A stretch of DNA of 64,000 nt from Cyanobacteria bacterium OH_CBrB_359 (lineage in GTDB: Bacteria > Cyanobacteriota > Vampirovibrionia > Gastranaerophilales > Gastranaerophilaceae). The translations under genes and the position numbers were made by a program. Of the stretch, positions 42,075 to 50,531 are shown piece by piece (position 1 is the stretch's first letter; each line of letters opens with the position of its first letter). The DNA is taken from the NCBI GenBank assembly GCA_023433065.1, contig JAEZET010000001.1, positions 186,001 to 250,000 of the forward strand. The letters are read 5' to 3'. Under the pieces are notes generated by a model. It ran no database searches, was not told the DNA's origin, and was given only the letters and a program-made list of their open reading frames with translations.

Positions 42075-43343
42075 ATGAGTTCAAAAAATTACTTATTTAC
42101 ATCAGAATCAGTAACGGAAGGACATCCGGATAAAGTATGCGACCAAATATCAGATGCTATTTTAGATGAGTTCCTGTCAAAAGACCCAAAATCAAGAGTC
42201 GCAGCAGAAACGTCGGCAACAACAGGCATGGTTCTTGTAGCAGGTGAGATCACAGCTGACTGCTACGTAGATATTCCTCACGTAGTAAGAGAAAAAATTA
42301 AAGATATAGGATACATAGGAGAATCAGGCGGCGGATTTGATTATAAAAATTGTGCGGTGCTGACAAGTATTGATGAACAATCATCAGATATTTCCGGCGG
42401 CGTAAACAAAGCATTTGAAACAAGAGAAAACAATGCTGCTGTCGCCAGCGATGAAACAGAAAACTTAGGAGCAGGCGATCAAGGTATTATGTTCGGCTTT
42501 GCTTGTAATGAAACTCCCGAGTTAATGCCTCTTCCGATAAGTTTAGCGCACAGATTGGCGTTTAAACTCGCAGAAGTTAGAAAACAAGGACTTTTAAAAT
42601 ATTTAAGACCCGATGGAAAATCACAAGTTACTGTTGAATACGAAAATGATAAACCCGTAAGAATTGATACCGTATTAATTTCTACCCAGCACGATGATGA
42701 AATTAACGGAATTACCGACAATACACAAATACAGGAAATCATTAAAAATGATATTATCAAATATGTAATTGAACCTGTATTTGAAAACGACAAATTAAAA
42801 CCCGATGCAACAACAAAATATCTTGTAAATCCTTCAGGAAGATTTGTAATCGGAGGCCCTCAGGGTGATGCAGGTCTTACAGGAAGGAAAATAATAGTAG
42901 ATACATACGGCGGCTACTCAAGACACGGCGGTGGCGCATTTAGCGGAAAAGATCCTACGAAAGTTGACCGTTCAGCTGCCTATGCCGCAAGATATGTTGC
43001 TAAAAATATCGTAGCTGCAGGACTTGCAGAAAAATGCGAAATAGAACTTGCATACGCAATCGGTGTAGCACAGCCGGTATCAATAATGGTTGACAGCTTT
43101 AATACAGGTAAAATCACCGACGATGCAATCTTAAAATTAATTCAAAGTAACTTCGACTTAAGACCTGCTGCTATTATAAGCCAGTTTGACTTGAGAAATC
43201 TTCCTGCAAAATTTAACGGTAAATTTTACCAAAAGCTTGCATCATATGGCCATATGGGACGAACAGACATCGAAGTTCCATGGGAAAAAACTGACAAAGC
43301 AAGTCTATTAAAAGAGCAGGCATCTTGCAGTTGCAACCTGTAA
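42075..43343 (+). CDS. metK: S-adenosylmethionine synthetase
   Basis: 422 residues, somewhat longer than the usual 385-400. It makes SAM from methionine and ATP. The signatures are SESVTEGHPDKVCDQISDAILD at the N terminus, GAGDQGIMFGFA (about 133-144) and GGAFSGKDPTKVDRS (about 290-304). The C terminus ends in a Cys-rich tail (QASCSCNL). SAM made here feeds MetK-dependent enzymes also present in the window: BioC and the three radical SAM proteins. The ribosome site is weak. Confidence 0.97.
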   Translation: MSSKNYLFTSESVTEGHPDKVCDQISDAILDEFLSKDPKSRVAAETSATTGMVLVAGEITADCYVDIPHVVREKIKDIGYIGESGGGFDYKNCAVLTSIDEQSSDISGGVNKAFETRENNAAVASDETENLGAGDQGIMFGFACNETPELMPLPISLAHRLAFKLAEVRKQGLLKYLRPDGKSQVTVEYENDKPVRIDTVLISTQHDDEINGITDNTQIQEIIKNDIIKYVIEPVFENDKLKPDATTKYLVNPSGRFVIGGPQGDAGLTGRKIIVDTYGGYSRHGGGAFSGKDPTKVDRSAAYAARYVAKNIVAAGLAEKCEIELAYAIGVAQPVSIMVDSFNTGKITDDAILKLIQSNFDLRPAAIISQFDLRNLPAKFNGKFYQKLASYGHMGRTDIEVPWEKTDKASLLKEQASCSCNL

Positions 43344-43386
43344 GTAAAGAATACGATATCTAAAATTTAATATCGGAGTTATTGAA

Positions 43387-45120
43387 ATGAAACAAAAAAC
43401 TCAAGAATCAACAAATTTACTCTCCGGAGCTGAAATACTGCTTGAATGCCTTAAAAATGAAGGTGTAGAAGAGATTTTCGGTTACCCCGGAGGTGTAATA
43501 CTAACTGTTTATGAAGCCTTATTTCATTGTAAAGAGATAAAACATTATCTTGTAAGACATGAACAAGCGGCTATACATGCCGCAGAGGGTTATGCAAGAG
43601 TAAGCGGAAAACCCGGAGTTGCAATTGTAACATCAGGTCCTGGAGCTTGTAACGCTATAACAGGTATAGCAAATGCCTATTATGACGGCTATCCGATAAT
43701 AGTTCTCACAGGACAGGTGGGACTTAACCAAATAGGAAATGATGCATTTCAAGAAGCTGATATTGTAGGAATCACTCGTTCTTGCTGTAAGCACAATTAT
43801 CTTGTTAATGATGTTAAAGAACTACCCAGAATAATTAAAGAAGCGTTCCACATTGCCACGACAGGAAAACCAGGCCCTGTTGTAGTTGATTTGCCTAAAG
43901 ATATCCTCAGTGCAAAATCAGAATTAAAATTTGTAGATAAAATAAAACTTCCCGGATACAATCCGACTTATTACGGACACCCGAGGCAAATCTCAAGAGC
44001 ACTCCAAATGTTATGTAATGCGGAAAGACCCGTTATAATCACAGGAGGAGGAGTTGTAGCTTCAGGCGCACACAAAGAATTAACGGAACTTGCTGACACG
44101 CTCAATATTCCTGTTACTAACACTCTTATGGGAATAGGAACTTACCCCGCAGAAGGAGAAATGTCTTTAGGAATGCTCGGTATGCATGGAAATTACTGGG
44201 CGAACTATGCTGTAAGCAACTGTGACGTACTTCTTGCAGTCGGGACAAGGTTCAATGACAGAATTACCGGATGTTTAAAAAGATTTGCAAAAGATGCCCA
44301 GGTAATTCACATTGATATAGACCCCTGCTCGATTTCTAAAAATGTCCCTGTCGACATTCCTATTGTAGGAGATGCCAAGAATATACTCGCTGCAATGCTT
44401 CAGGAATTTTCCGAAAGAGAATATGACATAAACCCCGAAGTAAAACATGTCTGGTTCAGCCAAATTCAAGAATGGAAACAAAAAAGGGCGCTTCCTGCTG
44501 TCGAGTCAGATAAATTAAGCCCTCTTGAAGTAATCCAAAAAATTTATAAATATACAAAAAATATTGAACCGATAATTGCAACAGAAGTAGGCCAGCATCA
44601 AATGTGGACCGCACAGATGTATAAATTTAATAAGCCCAGACATCTTGTAACATCAGGCGGTTTAGGCACTATGGGGTTCGGTTTCCCTGCTGCAATGGGT
44701 GCAAGTATAGCTCAAAAGGACAAAGTTGTAATAAACATTGCGGGCGACGGCAGTATACAAATGAATATTCAGGAACTTGCAACATGTGTTGAATATAATA
44801 TTCCTATAATCATAGCAATAATTAATAACGGATACCTGGGGATGGTTCGCCAATGGCAAGAAAAATTATTCGATAAACATTATTCCCAGACAAAAATTTC
44901 AGGACCCGACTTTGTTAAAGTAGCAGAAGCATATGGAGCTTTAGGCTATAGGGTTGAAAAAGAAGAAGATATTGAACCTGTTTTAAAACAGGCAATAGAA
45001 GCAAGAAAGCCAGTTGTAATTGATTTTATAGTAGAACCTTTTGAAATGGTTTACCCTTGGGTTCTTGCCGGTAATCCTTTGAATAAAGTTTTGCTTTCAA
45101 ACGATTGCCCCATAAATTAA
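43387..45120 (+). CDS. ilvB: Acetolactate synthase, large subunit
   Basis: 577 residues. It is the ThDP- and FAD-dependent first step of valine, leucine and isoleucine synthesis. The N-terminal domain has EIFGYPGGVILTVYEAL with the catalytic glutamate region RHEQAAIHAAEGYARVSGK. The ThDP-binding domain has GDGSIQMNIQELATC and then NNGYLGMVRQWQE, typical of the anabolic, FAD-containing enzyme. Its small regulatory subunit follows 15 bases downstream. GGAG precedes the ATG. Confidence 0.96.
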   Translation: MKQKTQESTNLLSGAEILLECLKNEGVEEIFGYPGGVILTVYEALFHCKEIKHYLVRHEQAAIHAAEGYARVSGKPGVAIVTSGPGACNAITGIANAYYDGYPIIVLTGQVGLNQIGNDAFQEADIVGITRSCCKHNYLVNDVKELPRIIKEAFHIATTGKPGPVVVDLPKDILSAKSELKFVDKIKLPGYNPTYYGHPRQISRALQMLCNAERPVIITGGGVVASGAHKELTELADTLNIPVTNTLMGIGTYPAEGEMSLGMLGMHGNYWANYAVSNCDVLLAVGTRFNDRITGCLKRFAKDAQVIHIDIDPCSISKNVPVDIPIVGDAKNILAAMLQEFSEREYDINPEVKHVWFSQIQEWKQKRALPAVESDKLSPLEVIQKIYKYTKNIEPIIATEVGQHQMWTAQMYKFNKPRHLVTSGGLGTMGFGFPAAMGASIAQKDKVVINIAGDGSIQMNIQELATCVEYNIPIIIAIINNGYLGMVRQWQEKLFDKHYSQTKISGPDFVKVAEAYGALGYRVEKEEDIEPVLKQAIEARKPVVIDFIVEPFEMVYPWVLAGNPLNKVLLSNDCPIN

Positions 45121-45135
45121 AAGGAAAGAGACAAG

Positions 45136-45636
45136 ATGAATCATACGATTTCAGTTTTAGTAAGAAATGAGGCAGGAGTACTCTCCAGGATAAGCGATCT
45201 TTTCAGCGGAAGAGGTTATAACATAGAAAGCTTAACAGTAGCTCCGACTATGGAGGCCGATTATTCAAGAATCACTCTTGTCACCGAAGGTGATGATAAA
45301 GTTGTAGAACAAATTACAAAACAGCTAAACAGGCTTATCCCTACTTTAAAAGTAATGCAGTTAACAGCTGATGAAGCCATTGAGCGAGAACTTATCCTTT
45401 GCAAAGTATGTGCAAGAGATGAAGACCGCTCTGAAATCTTACGAATAGCAGAAATTTTTAATGCCAAAATAATTGATGTAACCCACAAATCCTATACCTT
45501 GCAAGCACTTGGCGATGAAAGACAGGTTCGTTCTTTAATAGAGCTTTTAAGACCTATCGGAATAAAAGAACTTGTAAGATCTGGTAAAGTGGCTATTTCT
45601 CGAGAAAATCAATTTCAGAACCTTAAGACTTTATAG
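45136..45636 (+). CDS. ilvH: Acetolactate synthase, small (regulatory) subunit
   Basis: 166 residues. An ACT domain (about 1-75) starts HTISVLVRNEAGVLSRISDLFSGRGYNIESL, the valine-sensing part of IlvH/IlvN. The C-terminal half is the ALS_ss_C domain. It activates IlvB and mediates feedback inhibition by valine. AAGGAA precedes the ATG. The stop overlaps the convergent tRNA nucleotidyltransferase gene by six bases. Confidence 0.95.
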   Translation: MNHTISVLVRNEAGVLSRISDLFSGRGYNIESLTVAPTMEADYSRITLVTEGDDKVVEQITKQLNRLIPTLKVMQLTADEAIERELILCKVCARDEDRSEILRIAEIFNAKIIDVTHKSYTLQALGDERQVRSLIELLRPIGIKELVRSGKVAISRENQFQNLKTL

Positions 45637-46863
45637 GAATTCTTGTGCTACAAGGATTTCTTCTTCTTGTGTTTTAATTTCGCCATTGAGCTTTCTTCTC
45701 AATACTTCATCAAATATTTCTATAAATTTGGGTGAAGGCTCAAAACCAAGATTAATAAGGTCATTACCGTTTATAAAGAGTTTTATTTGCGATAACTGGT
45801 TTAAATATTTGAGCGAAGAATCATCATTGGTAAAAATGTAGTAAACCAGAATAGAAATTTCATGTTTGGACTCAAAAAACTTAAAGATATCAAAATTATC
45901 ATTCTGAATCTGTAAATAATCTTTACGGAAAATAAGTCCGGCTGCATCTTTTATAATTTTTATTTCTTCAGAGGTCAAATTAAGTCTCTCAAGGCTTTGT
46001 GAATCTTCATTGATTACAAGAGAAACACAATATAGCATCCAAGTATTACCTACATCTTTAAGACACATATCGGCAATTGCATGTATCCTGCTTCCCTTAA
46101 TAGAATCGGGTTCTTTTTTACAAATCAATTTCCAAGCCCCGGAAACAATAAACTCATCATAAGCTTCGGGCAAATTCAGCGAAAAAAGCTGCCTGATTTC
46201 AGATTTAATTCTCTCAAGCGGTATGGATAGGTCTAATTCCTTTGATAAGTAATCATTTTGAAGAGCAAGCGTGTCTTTACTAAGGTGAAAACCATGTCTT
46301 ACTATAAATCGAAGACCTCTTATTATTCTTGAAGGGTCATCAATAAAACTTTTCTCATGTAAAACACTAAGCTCCTTGTTATCCAATGCCTCAAGACCCT
46401 TCAGGGGATCTATAAGCTTGAACATATTTTCATTATTTAATGAAACAGCCAGACAATTGATTGAAAAATCTCTTCTCTTTGCATCTTCCTCAAGCGAACA
46501 GCCTATTTCTTTAACAATGGGTAAAAAACCACCTTTAGGATATTCTTCAATTCTTGTAGAAGCAAAATCGATTTCCAGCTTGGGACCAAAAGTAACTTTA
46601 GCTGTACCTAAAGTATCGTTAACAGATAGAATTGTACAACCTGTTTTAGCTGCCAAAGATTTTACAAATTCAACCGCATTACCTTCAATCAGTAAATCAA
46701 CGTCAACGATTTTTTCTTGCAAAATCAAATCTCTGACAATTCCGCCGATTAAGTAAATCTTAATCTTCATATCATCAGCAATTTCAGCACATTTAATTAA
46801 TGTTTCTTGTAATTCCAGAGGAAGCGAATCCTCGAAATGTTGTTTTAAAGAAATAGTTTTCAT
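45631..46863 (-). CDS. tRNA nucleotidyltransferase / poly(A) polymerase family
   Basis: 410 residues. The class II nucleotidyltransferase head shows IYLIGGIVRDLIL (about 37-49), the DxD metal site in VDVDLLIEG (about 53-61) and RRDFSINCLAVSL (about 132-144). DDPSRIIRGLRF (about 182-193) begins the neck domain. The enzyme adds all or part of the 3' CCA to tRNA; in some lineages CC- and A-adding activities are separate genes. The DVDLLIEG-type head is like the Aquifex/Deinococcus/cyanobacterial group where splitting occurs. No second copy is in the window. Its ATG overlaps the upstream gene's stop by four bases. Confidence 0.87.
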   Translation of the reverse strand: MKTISLKQHFEDSLPLELQETLIKCAEIADDMKIKIYLIGGIVRDLILQEKIVDVDLLIEGNAVEFVKSLAAKTGCTILSVNDTLGTAKVTFGPKLEIDFASTRIEEYPKGGFLPIVKEIGCSLEEDAKRRDFSINCLAVSLNNENMFKLIDPLKGLEALDNKELSVLHEKSFIDDPSRIIRGLRFIVRHGFHLSKDTLALQNDYLSKELDLSIPLERIKSEIRQLFSLNLPEAYDEFIVSGAWKLICKKEPDSIKGSRIHAIADMCLKDVGNTWMLYCVSLVINEDSQSLERLNLTSEEIKIIKDAAGLIFRKDYLQIQNDNFDIFKFFESKHEISILVYYIFTNDDSSLKYLNQLSQIKLFINGNDLINLGFEPSPKFIEIFDEVLRRKLNGEIKTQEEEILVAQEFL

Positions 46864-47534
46864 CTCGGTTTTTTTACATAAATATTTGCAACTACATGCA
46901 AATACAAATCCTTTTCCTGCTCAAGCTCCTGAATCCTTCTAATAAGAACCTTATTATCCTCAAGAACTTCTTTTAATTTTGAGGATAAAATCTCGTTGTC
47001 TCTTTTAAAGCTGCCCATGTTCAAGGCTTCTTCAATCATATCAGTTTTCTTAAGGTATCCTGAAATATCACCCGTAATTTTTTCCGCAATTGTTTTAGCA
47101 AGCACATTCAATGTTTCATTAGTAATGTTTAAAGTCACATTCTTAAGGCTCTGGTCAACAGTTGTTTTAGGCTCAACGTAATGCTGAGGGATATCAGAAA
47201 CAACTTCAGCTTTAGCAGAAGGCTCAACGGCAGGTTCTTCATAAGTTTCAACAACACTCTCTTCACTCACCACATCTTCCTGCTGAACAGCTATAGGCTC
47301 ATGTGCGCTTTTTTCTATAATTTCAACCTCGCATGCCTCTTGTTGAAGCTCTGATTTTTCACAAAGAGCTGACCTTACTTTTTCAAGAGCCATATCATCA
47401 AAGTATTCAATGCCATTTTCATCTTCATAAATAGCTTCAATTTTCCAGTTTTTTATAAAAGCATCAAGAATAAACTCATCAATATAATGTTTATTTTCGC
47501 TTAATATTCTTATGATATCATTTCTGCTAAGCAT
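46860..47534 (-). CDS. Hypothetical protein: helical N-terminal domain, Glu-rich linker, C-terminal coiled coil
   Basis: 224 residues from the ATG at 47534 (TGGAG seven bases upstream; an upstream TTG would put the ribosome site inside the gene). Residues 1-55 (SRNDIIRILSENKHYIDEFILDAF, then EAIYEDENGIEYFDDM) look like a small helix-turn-helix-like domain of MerR type. Residues 70-125 are Glu/Val/Pro-rich and probably disordered. The last 40 residues form a heptad coiled coil (RDNEILSSKLKEVLEDNK). No function can be assigned. Its overlap with the nucleotidyltransferase gene makes them co-transcribed. Confidence 0.65.
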   Translation of the reverse strand: MLSRNDIIRILSENKHYIDEFILDAFIKNWKIEAIYEDENGIEYFDDMALEKVRSALCEKSELQQEACEVEIIEKSAHEPIAVQQEDVVSEESVVETYEEPAVEPSAKAEVVSDIPQHYVEPKTTVDQSLKNVTLNITNETLNVLAKTIAEKITGDISGYLKKTDMIEEALNMGSFKRDNEILSSKLKEVLEDNKVLIRRIQELEQEKDLYLHVVANIYVKKPR

Positions 47535-47590
47535 TTTAGACTCCAATGACTAATGTAACTATTATAGCAAATTATAATAAAAATAAAAAT

Positions 47591-47622
47591 AAAAAGGCAT
47601 TACTCATAAATAATGCCTTTTT
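47591..47622 (-). terminator. Strong terminator of the 88-residue gene
   Basis: AAAAAGGCATTA (47591-47602) and TAATGCCTTTTT (47611-47622) form a perfect 12-base stem with an 8-base loop. T-runs in both directions make it potentially bidirectional. Confidence 0.85.
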
Positions 47623-47642
47623 ATTATTGATTTTAAATTTAT

Positions 47643-47909
47643 TTATTTGCTTGAATTAGCCTTTACAGCATCTTTAATGCCTTCAATTACCTTTACAAGA
47701 CCAAATAAAGCTAAACCTCCAGCTACTGCGATACCTGCTGACTTAACCGGTTGTTTTTTAACCGCATCAAAAGTATCTTTTGCTAATTGAGGAGCAAGTT
47801 TTATTTTTTCACCTATATAACCTACTGCTTTTTTAGCATTTGCAGGGGCATTTTTTAAGATATTTTTTGCTTTTTCTAGACCTGAATTTAGTACTGCTGA
47901 AACTTTCAT
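47643..47909 (-). CDS. Small hypothetical protein, basic with one hydrophobic segment
   Basis: 88 residues, family not recognised. It is rich in Lys and Ala and probably helical in the first half (SGLEKAKNILKNAPANAKKA), then has one hydrophobic segment, SAGIAVAGGLALFGLVKVIE (about 57-76). The C-terminal region is short and basic. The AAGGAG ribosome site and a perfect terminator indicate a real, possibly highly expressed gene. It lies directly downstream of the large membrane hypothetical on the same strand. Confidence 0.65.
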   Translation of the reverse strand: MKVSAVLNSGLEKAKNILKNAPANAKKAVGYIGEKIKLAPQLAKDTFDAVKKQPVKSAGIAVAGGLALFGLVKVIEGIKDAVKANSSK

Positions 47910-47989
47910 TATTAAACTCCTTACACTATCTACTAATAGAAAACATATAATATATTTTTTTGCTAGTTGTTTACTAAACTTTACAAAAG

Positions 47990-49633
47990 TTATACTCCTT
48001 TAAAATTACCGAAAATTTTATTGCCAGTTTTCTGTTGCATTCCAAAGAACTTGGCCCTGTTGTCAGGTAAAGGCTGAGCTATTTTCTTTTTTTCATTGAT
48101 TTTTTTAGTAATAAATATATTTAGCTTAGCAATACCTACCCCAAGAACGACTCCCGAATACAAGTACCCGGCAACTTGTGATAAAGCGAGCTTGCCTACT
48201 TTAATCTTAGTTTGTTTAGCTACATCACCTGTTGCAGAGAAGAGTTCTTTGAGGTTTTTAAATTTATTCGGTTTAATAACTTCATCATAAGTTTTCACTG
48301 AAGCTTTGGTAATCCAGTTCCAAGCATGCTTTATACCTTTTTCGCCCTGTGGTTTTACGTAGTTAATCAATTCTTTTCCTCCGGGGAGGAATCTTGCAGA
48401 GAGTTTGCTCACCATACCACCGAGAATCAGCCAATTCAAGAATCCGAGGGAATCCTTGATTGTACTTTCTCTAAGTTCATTTTTGTCTCTTGAAGACAAG
48501 ATTCTGCTCATAATTGTTAAACCATATATAAGCTTGAACTGGTCCAAAGTAGGAATTATACTTGTAAATTGTATTTTTTGAAGAACGTTGGCAAAATTGC
48601 CGCTTATGGTTTTTAAAGCAAATAATCCCATACCACCTGCGATAGCAGCTTTTTCGAGTTTGAATTTAGCCGTTTTATCTGCTTCTCTTCCGTCAACACC
48701 TACAAAGCCGTCTTTGCCTGTTCTTTTTTTGGTTAGATACCTGTTTATAGGCTGAGTTAGGACGCCGACAAGTATAGGGATAGAAAGTCCTAAAAGTGCT
48801 GTTGTCCTTTTATTTACCTTCAATTTATCAATAAATTTAGTAAAATCAAAATCTTTAGCGGCATTTTCAGTTGCATCTTTAAACGTTCTACCTAAAGACG
48901 AAACAGTATCAAGAACGGTATCTAAAGACTCAACTATAAACTTTTCATTGCCTTTTGAATCTTTATAAGCAAGTTTTACTGCGGCTTCAGCACCTGTAGA
49001 TTCAATAAATTTAGCCTTAATAGCTTCTCTTGCTTGATTAGCGATTTTAATCTGCTCTTTTGTAAGCCCTTTCTTAGAAGGTTTTATATTGAATCCTGAG
49101 TCCTTAAAAATTTTATAAACTTCAGATACTGTTTTATCATTGAGCTTGAGCCATGTAGATCCATTCAGACCTTTAAGATTTTTTATGACATTTTTCATGT
49201 AAGGTTCAATGTCATTAGAAGATTTTAGCCAGTATTGACTACAAACATCAATGGCATCATTATTGACCAGCAATTTACCTACATTAGTACCGTACTGTTT
49301 ATTTAAGCCGCCTGCAAGTAAAGTTGCAGCGCCAAGACCGACAAGCCCTACAGCACCATGGTTGATTACACTTACAACTTCCCTGAAACCTGTTTCCAGA
49401 CCTGCCTGAGGACCACGATTTTTTGCATCGATAACAGTTCTTGGAATAACCATAGAACTCAAGTCAACAACGCAAGCACCGACAGCCTGATTAGTATTCA
49501 AAAATCTTAAACCTTCAAGACCCATTTGAGCTGCGAAATCAGGAATCCCTTTAAAACTTTGAGATTTCTGGTTAAGGTTTTTATAATTCAATTGAGAGTT
49601 CTGTACTGTTATCATGCTTCGAGCGCTATACAA
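47990..49633 (-). CDS. Large hypothetical membrane protein with N-terminal SQSFKG tag
   Basis: 547 residues, family not recognised. The start is taken as TTG at 49631-49633 because GGAGG and AGGAA lie just before it; an ATG at 49613-49615 would shorten it by six residues. Residues 25-29 read Q-S-F-K-G. Hydrophobic segments occur near 90-110 (HGAVGLVGLGAATLLAGGL), 280-297 (ALLGLSIPILVGVLTQP), 330-350, 365-380, 400-420 and 480-500, so several membrane passes are likely. In between are long Lys-rich soluble stretches. No catalytic motif is visible. It follows a 500-base AT-rich intergenic region. Confidence 0.65.
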   Translation of the reverse strand: MYSARSMITVQNSQLNYKNLNQKSQSFKGIPDFAAQMGLEGLRFLNTNQAVGACVVDLSSMVIPRTVIDAKNRGPQAGLETGFREVVSVINHGAVGLVGLGAATLLAGGLNKQYGTNVGKLLVNNDAIDVCSQYWLKSSNDIEPYMKNVIKNLKGLNGSTWLKLNDKTVSEVYKIFKDSGFNIKPSKKGLTKEQIKIANQAREAIKAKFIESTGAEAAVKLAYKDSKGNEKFIVESLDTVLDTVSSLGRTFKDATENAAKDFDFTKFIDKLKVNKRTTALLGLSIPILVGVLTQPINRYLTKKRTGKDGFVGVDGREADKTAKFKLEKAAIAGGMGLFALKTISGNFANVLQKIQFTSIIPTLDQFKLIYGLTIMSRILSSRDKNELRESTIKDSLGFLNWLILGGMVSKLSARFLPGGKELINYVKPQGEKGIKHAWNWITKASVKTYDEVIKPNKFKNLKELFSATGDVAKQTKIKVGKLALSQVAGYLYSGVVLGVGIAKLNIFITKKINEKKKIAQPLPDNRAKFFGMQQKTGNKIFGNFKGV

Positions 49634-50170
49634 GCTTCCTTTGCCTCCACAAATTTTTAATGGCTATAAATATCATTTTTTGCCTTTTTTTTGTAAATTT
49701 GTTACATTTTTATACTTTATGCATCATCTCAAAGGGTATTAATCAATCTATGTTTGCTAAAAACCAAACCTCTCTTTGTGAATAAAGCAGTTTAAGCTGT
49801 GCGAGTGATATCCCTGTCCTGTAACATATTCTGCACAAACTATATAATATATTGTTCCTATGATTATTACAACTCCGGCAACAAATTTATTATCCGATTT
49901 AAACTATAAAATTTTATAAAAAATAATTTATTTTGTAACTCAGAATACAAAATTTGCATAATTTTCGTATATATTTTCGAAAAATGAATGGAAACAAAAA
50001 AGAAAAAATGAATTTTCAAAGTTAAAAAAAGATTATTAACAAAGCTTAATAGTATAAAAAATATAATTGTAAACATTTTAAAAGTTTTGTTTACAAAAGA
50101 CTAAAAATTATTAAAGTTTAACAAGGGAAGTTCGATATTAATCATAGAAGCGTTTTTTTAAGGAGAACCC
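49634..50170. other. AT-rich intergenic region without a supported gene
   Basis: 537 bases between divergently read genes. It holds the ribosome site of each neighbour, GGAGG near 49645 on the minus strand and AAGGAG at 50160 on the plus strand. A slightly less AT-rich part lies at about 49750-49850. No tRNA, hairpin terminator or frame with a ribosome site is seen. It probably contains both promoters and a long leader for the 87-residue gene. Confidence 0.5.
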
Positions 50171-50434
50171 ATGGCTAACGAGAATAATATATTAAACAGA
50201 CCTTTCGGATTAAACATAAAAATTCCGGAAAGAACTCTTCAGCAGGTACAGGAAACAGCAGAGGAAACAATAAGCGGACTATGGACGCCTTTGTTCAATT
50301 ATTTCGAAGAAAACAATAAAGTATTCACAGGCGATGTAGCCCGTGAAATCGATAAATACAACAGATTAACCTACGCTCTCGGGGCAACAATGAGAGAAGG
50401 ACGGGTTGACAAAACTTTTGATACAAAAGGCTAG
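50171..50434 (+). CDS. Small hypothetical protein, helical, soluble
   Basis: 87 residues, family not recognised. It opens with NENNILNRPFGLNIKIPERTLQ, and two probable helices follow (TLQQVQETAEETISGLWTPL; KYNRLTYALGATMREG). It is hydrophilic, with aromatic residues in WTPLFNYFEENN, and has no cysteine or signal peptide. The ribosome site AAGGAGAACCC is strong and a perfect terminator lies 15 bases past the stop. This points to a highly expressed single gene. No clue to function in neighbours. Confidence 0.7.
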   Translation: MANENNILNRPFGLNIKIPERTLQQVQETAEETISGLWTPLFNYFEENNKVFTGDVAREIDKYNRLTYALGATMREGRVDKTFDTKG

Positions 50435-50448
50435 CAGATACACAATTT

Positions 50449-50477
50449 AACCTCCGTTTAAAGCGGAGGTTTTTTAT
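50449..50477 (+). terminator. Strong terminator of the 87-residue gene
   Basis: AACCTCCG (50449-50456) and CGGAGGTT (50464-50471) form a perfect 8-base GC-rich stem with a 7-base loop followed by TTTTT. Confidence 0.88.
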
Positions 50478-50496
50478 ATTATAAATTATTAAGCAA

Positions 50497-50524
50497 TTGA
50501 TAATAATAATTTTGTGACTATTAT
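50497..50524 (+). promoter_or_regulatory. Promoter of the amidase-murI operon, possibly leaderless
   Basis: TTGATA (50497-50502) and TATTAT (50519-50524), 16-base spacer. The -10 box ends seven bases before the ATG at 50532 with no ribosome site. A GTG at 50514 falls inside the spacer and cannot be the start if this promoter is used. Confidence 0.45.
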
Positions 50525-50531
50525 TATTAAT

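Noticed and set aside
49867..50076. 69-codon minus-strand Phe/Ile-rich frame in the intergenic region
   Set aside because: It reflects AT-rich sequence and has no ribosome site or recognisable domain.
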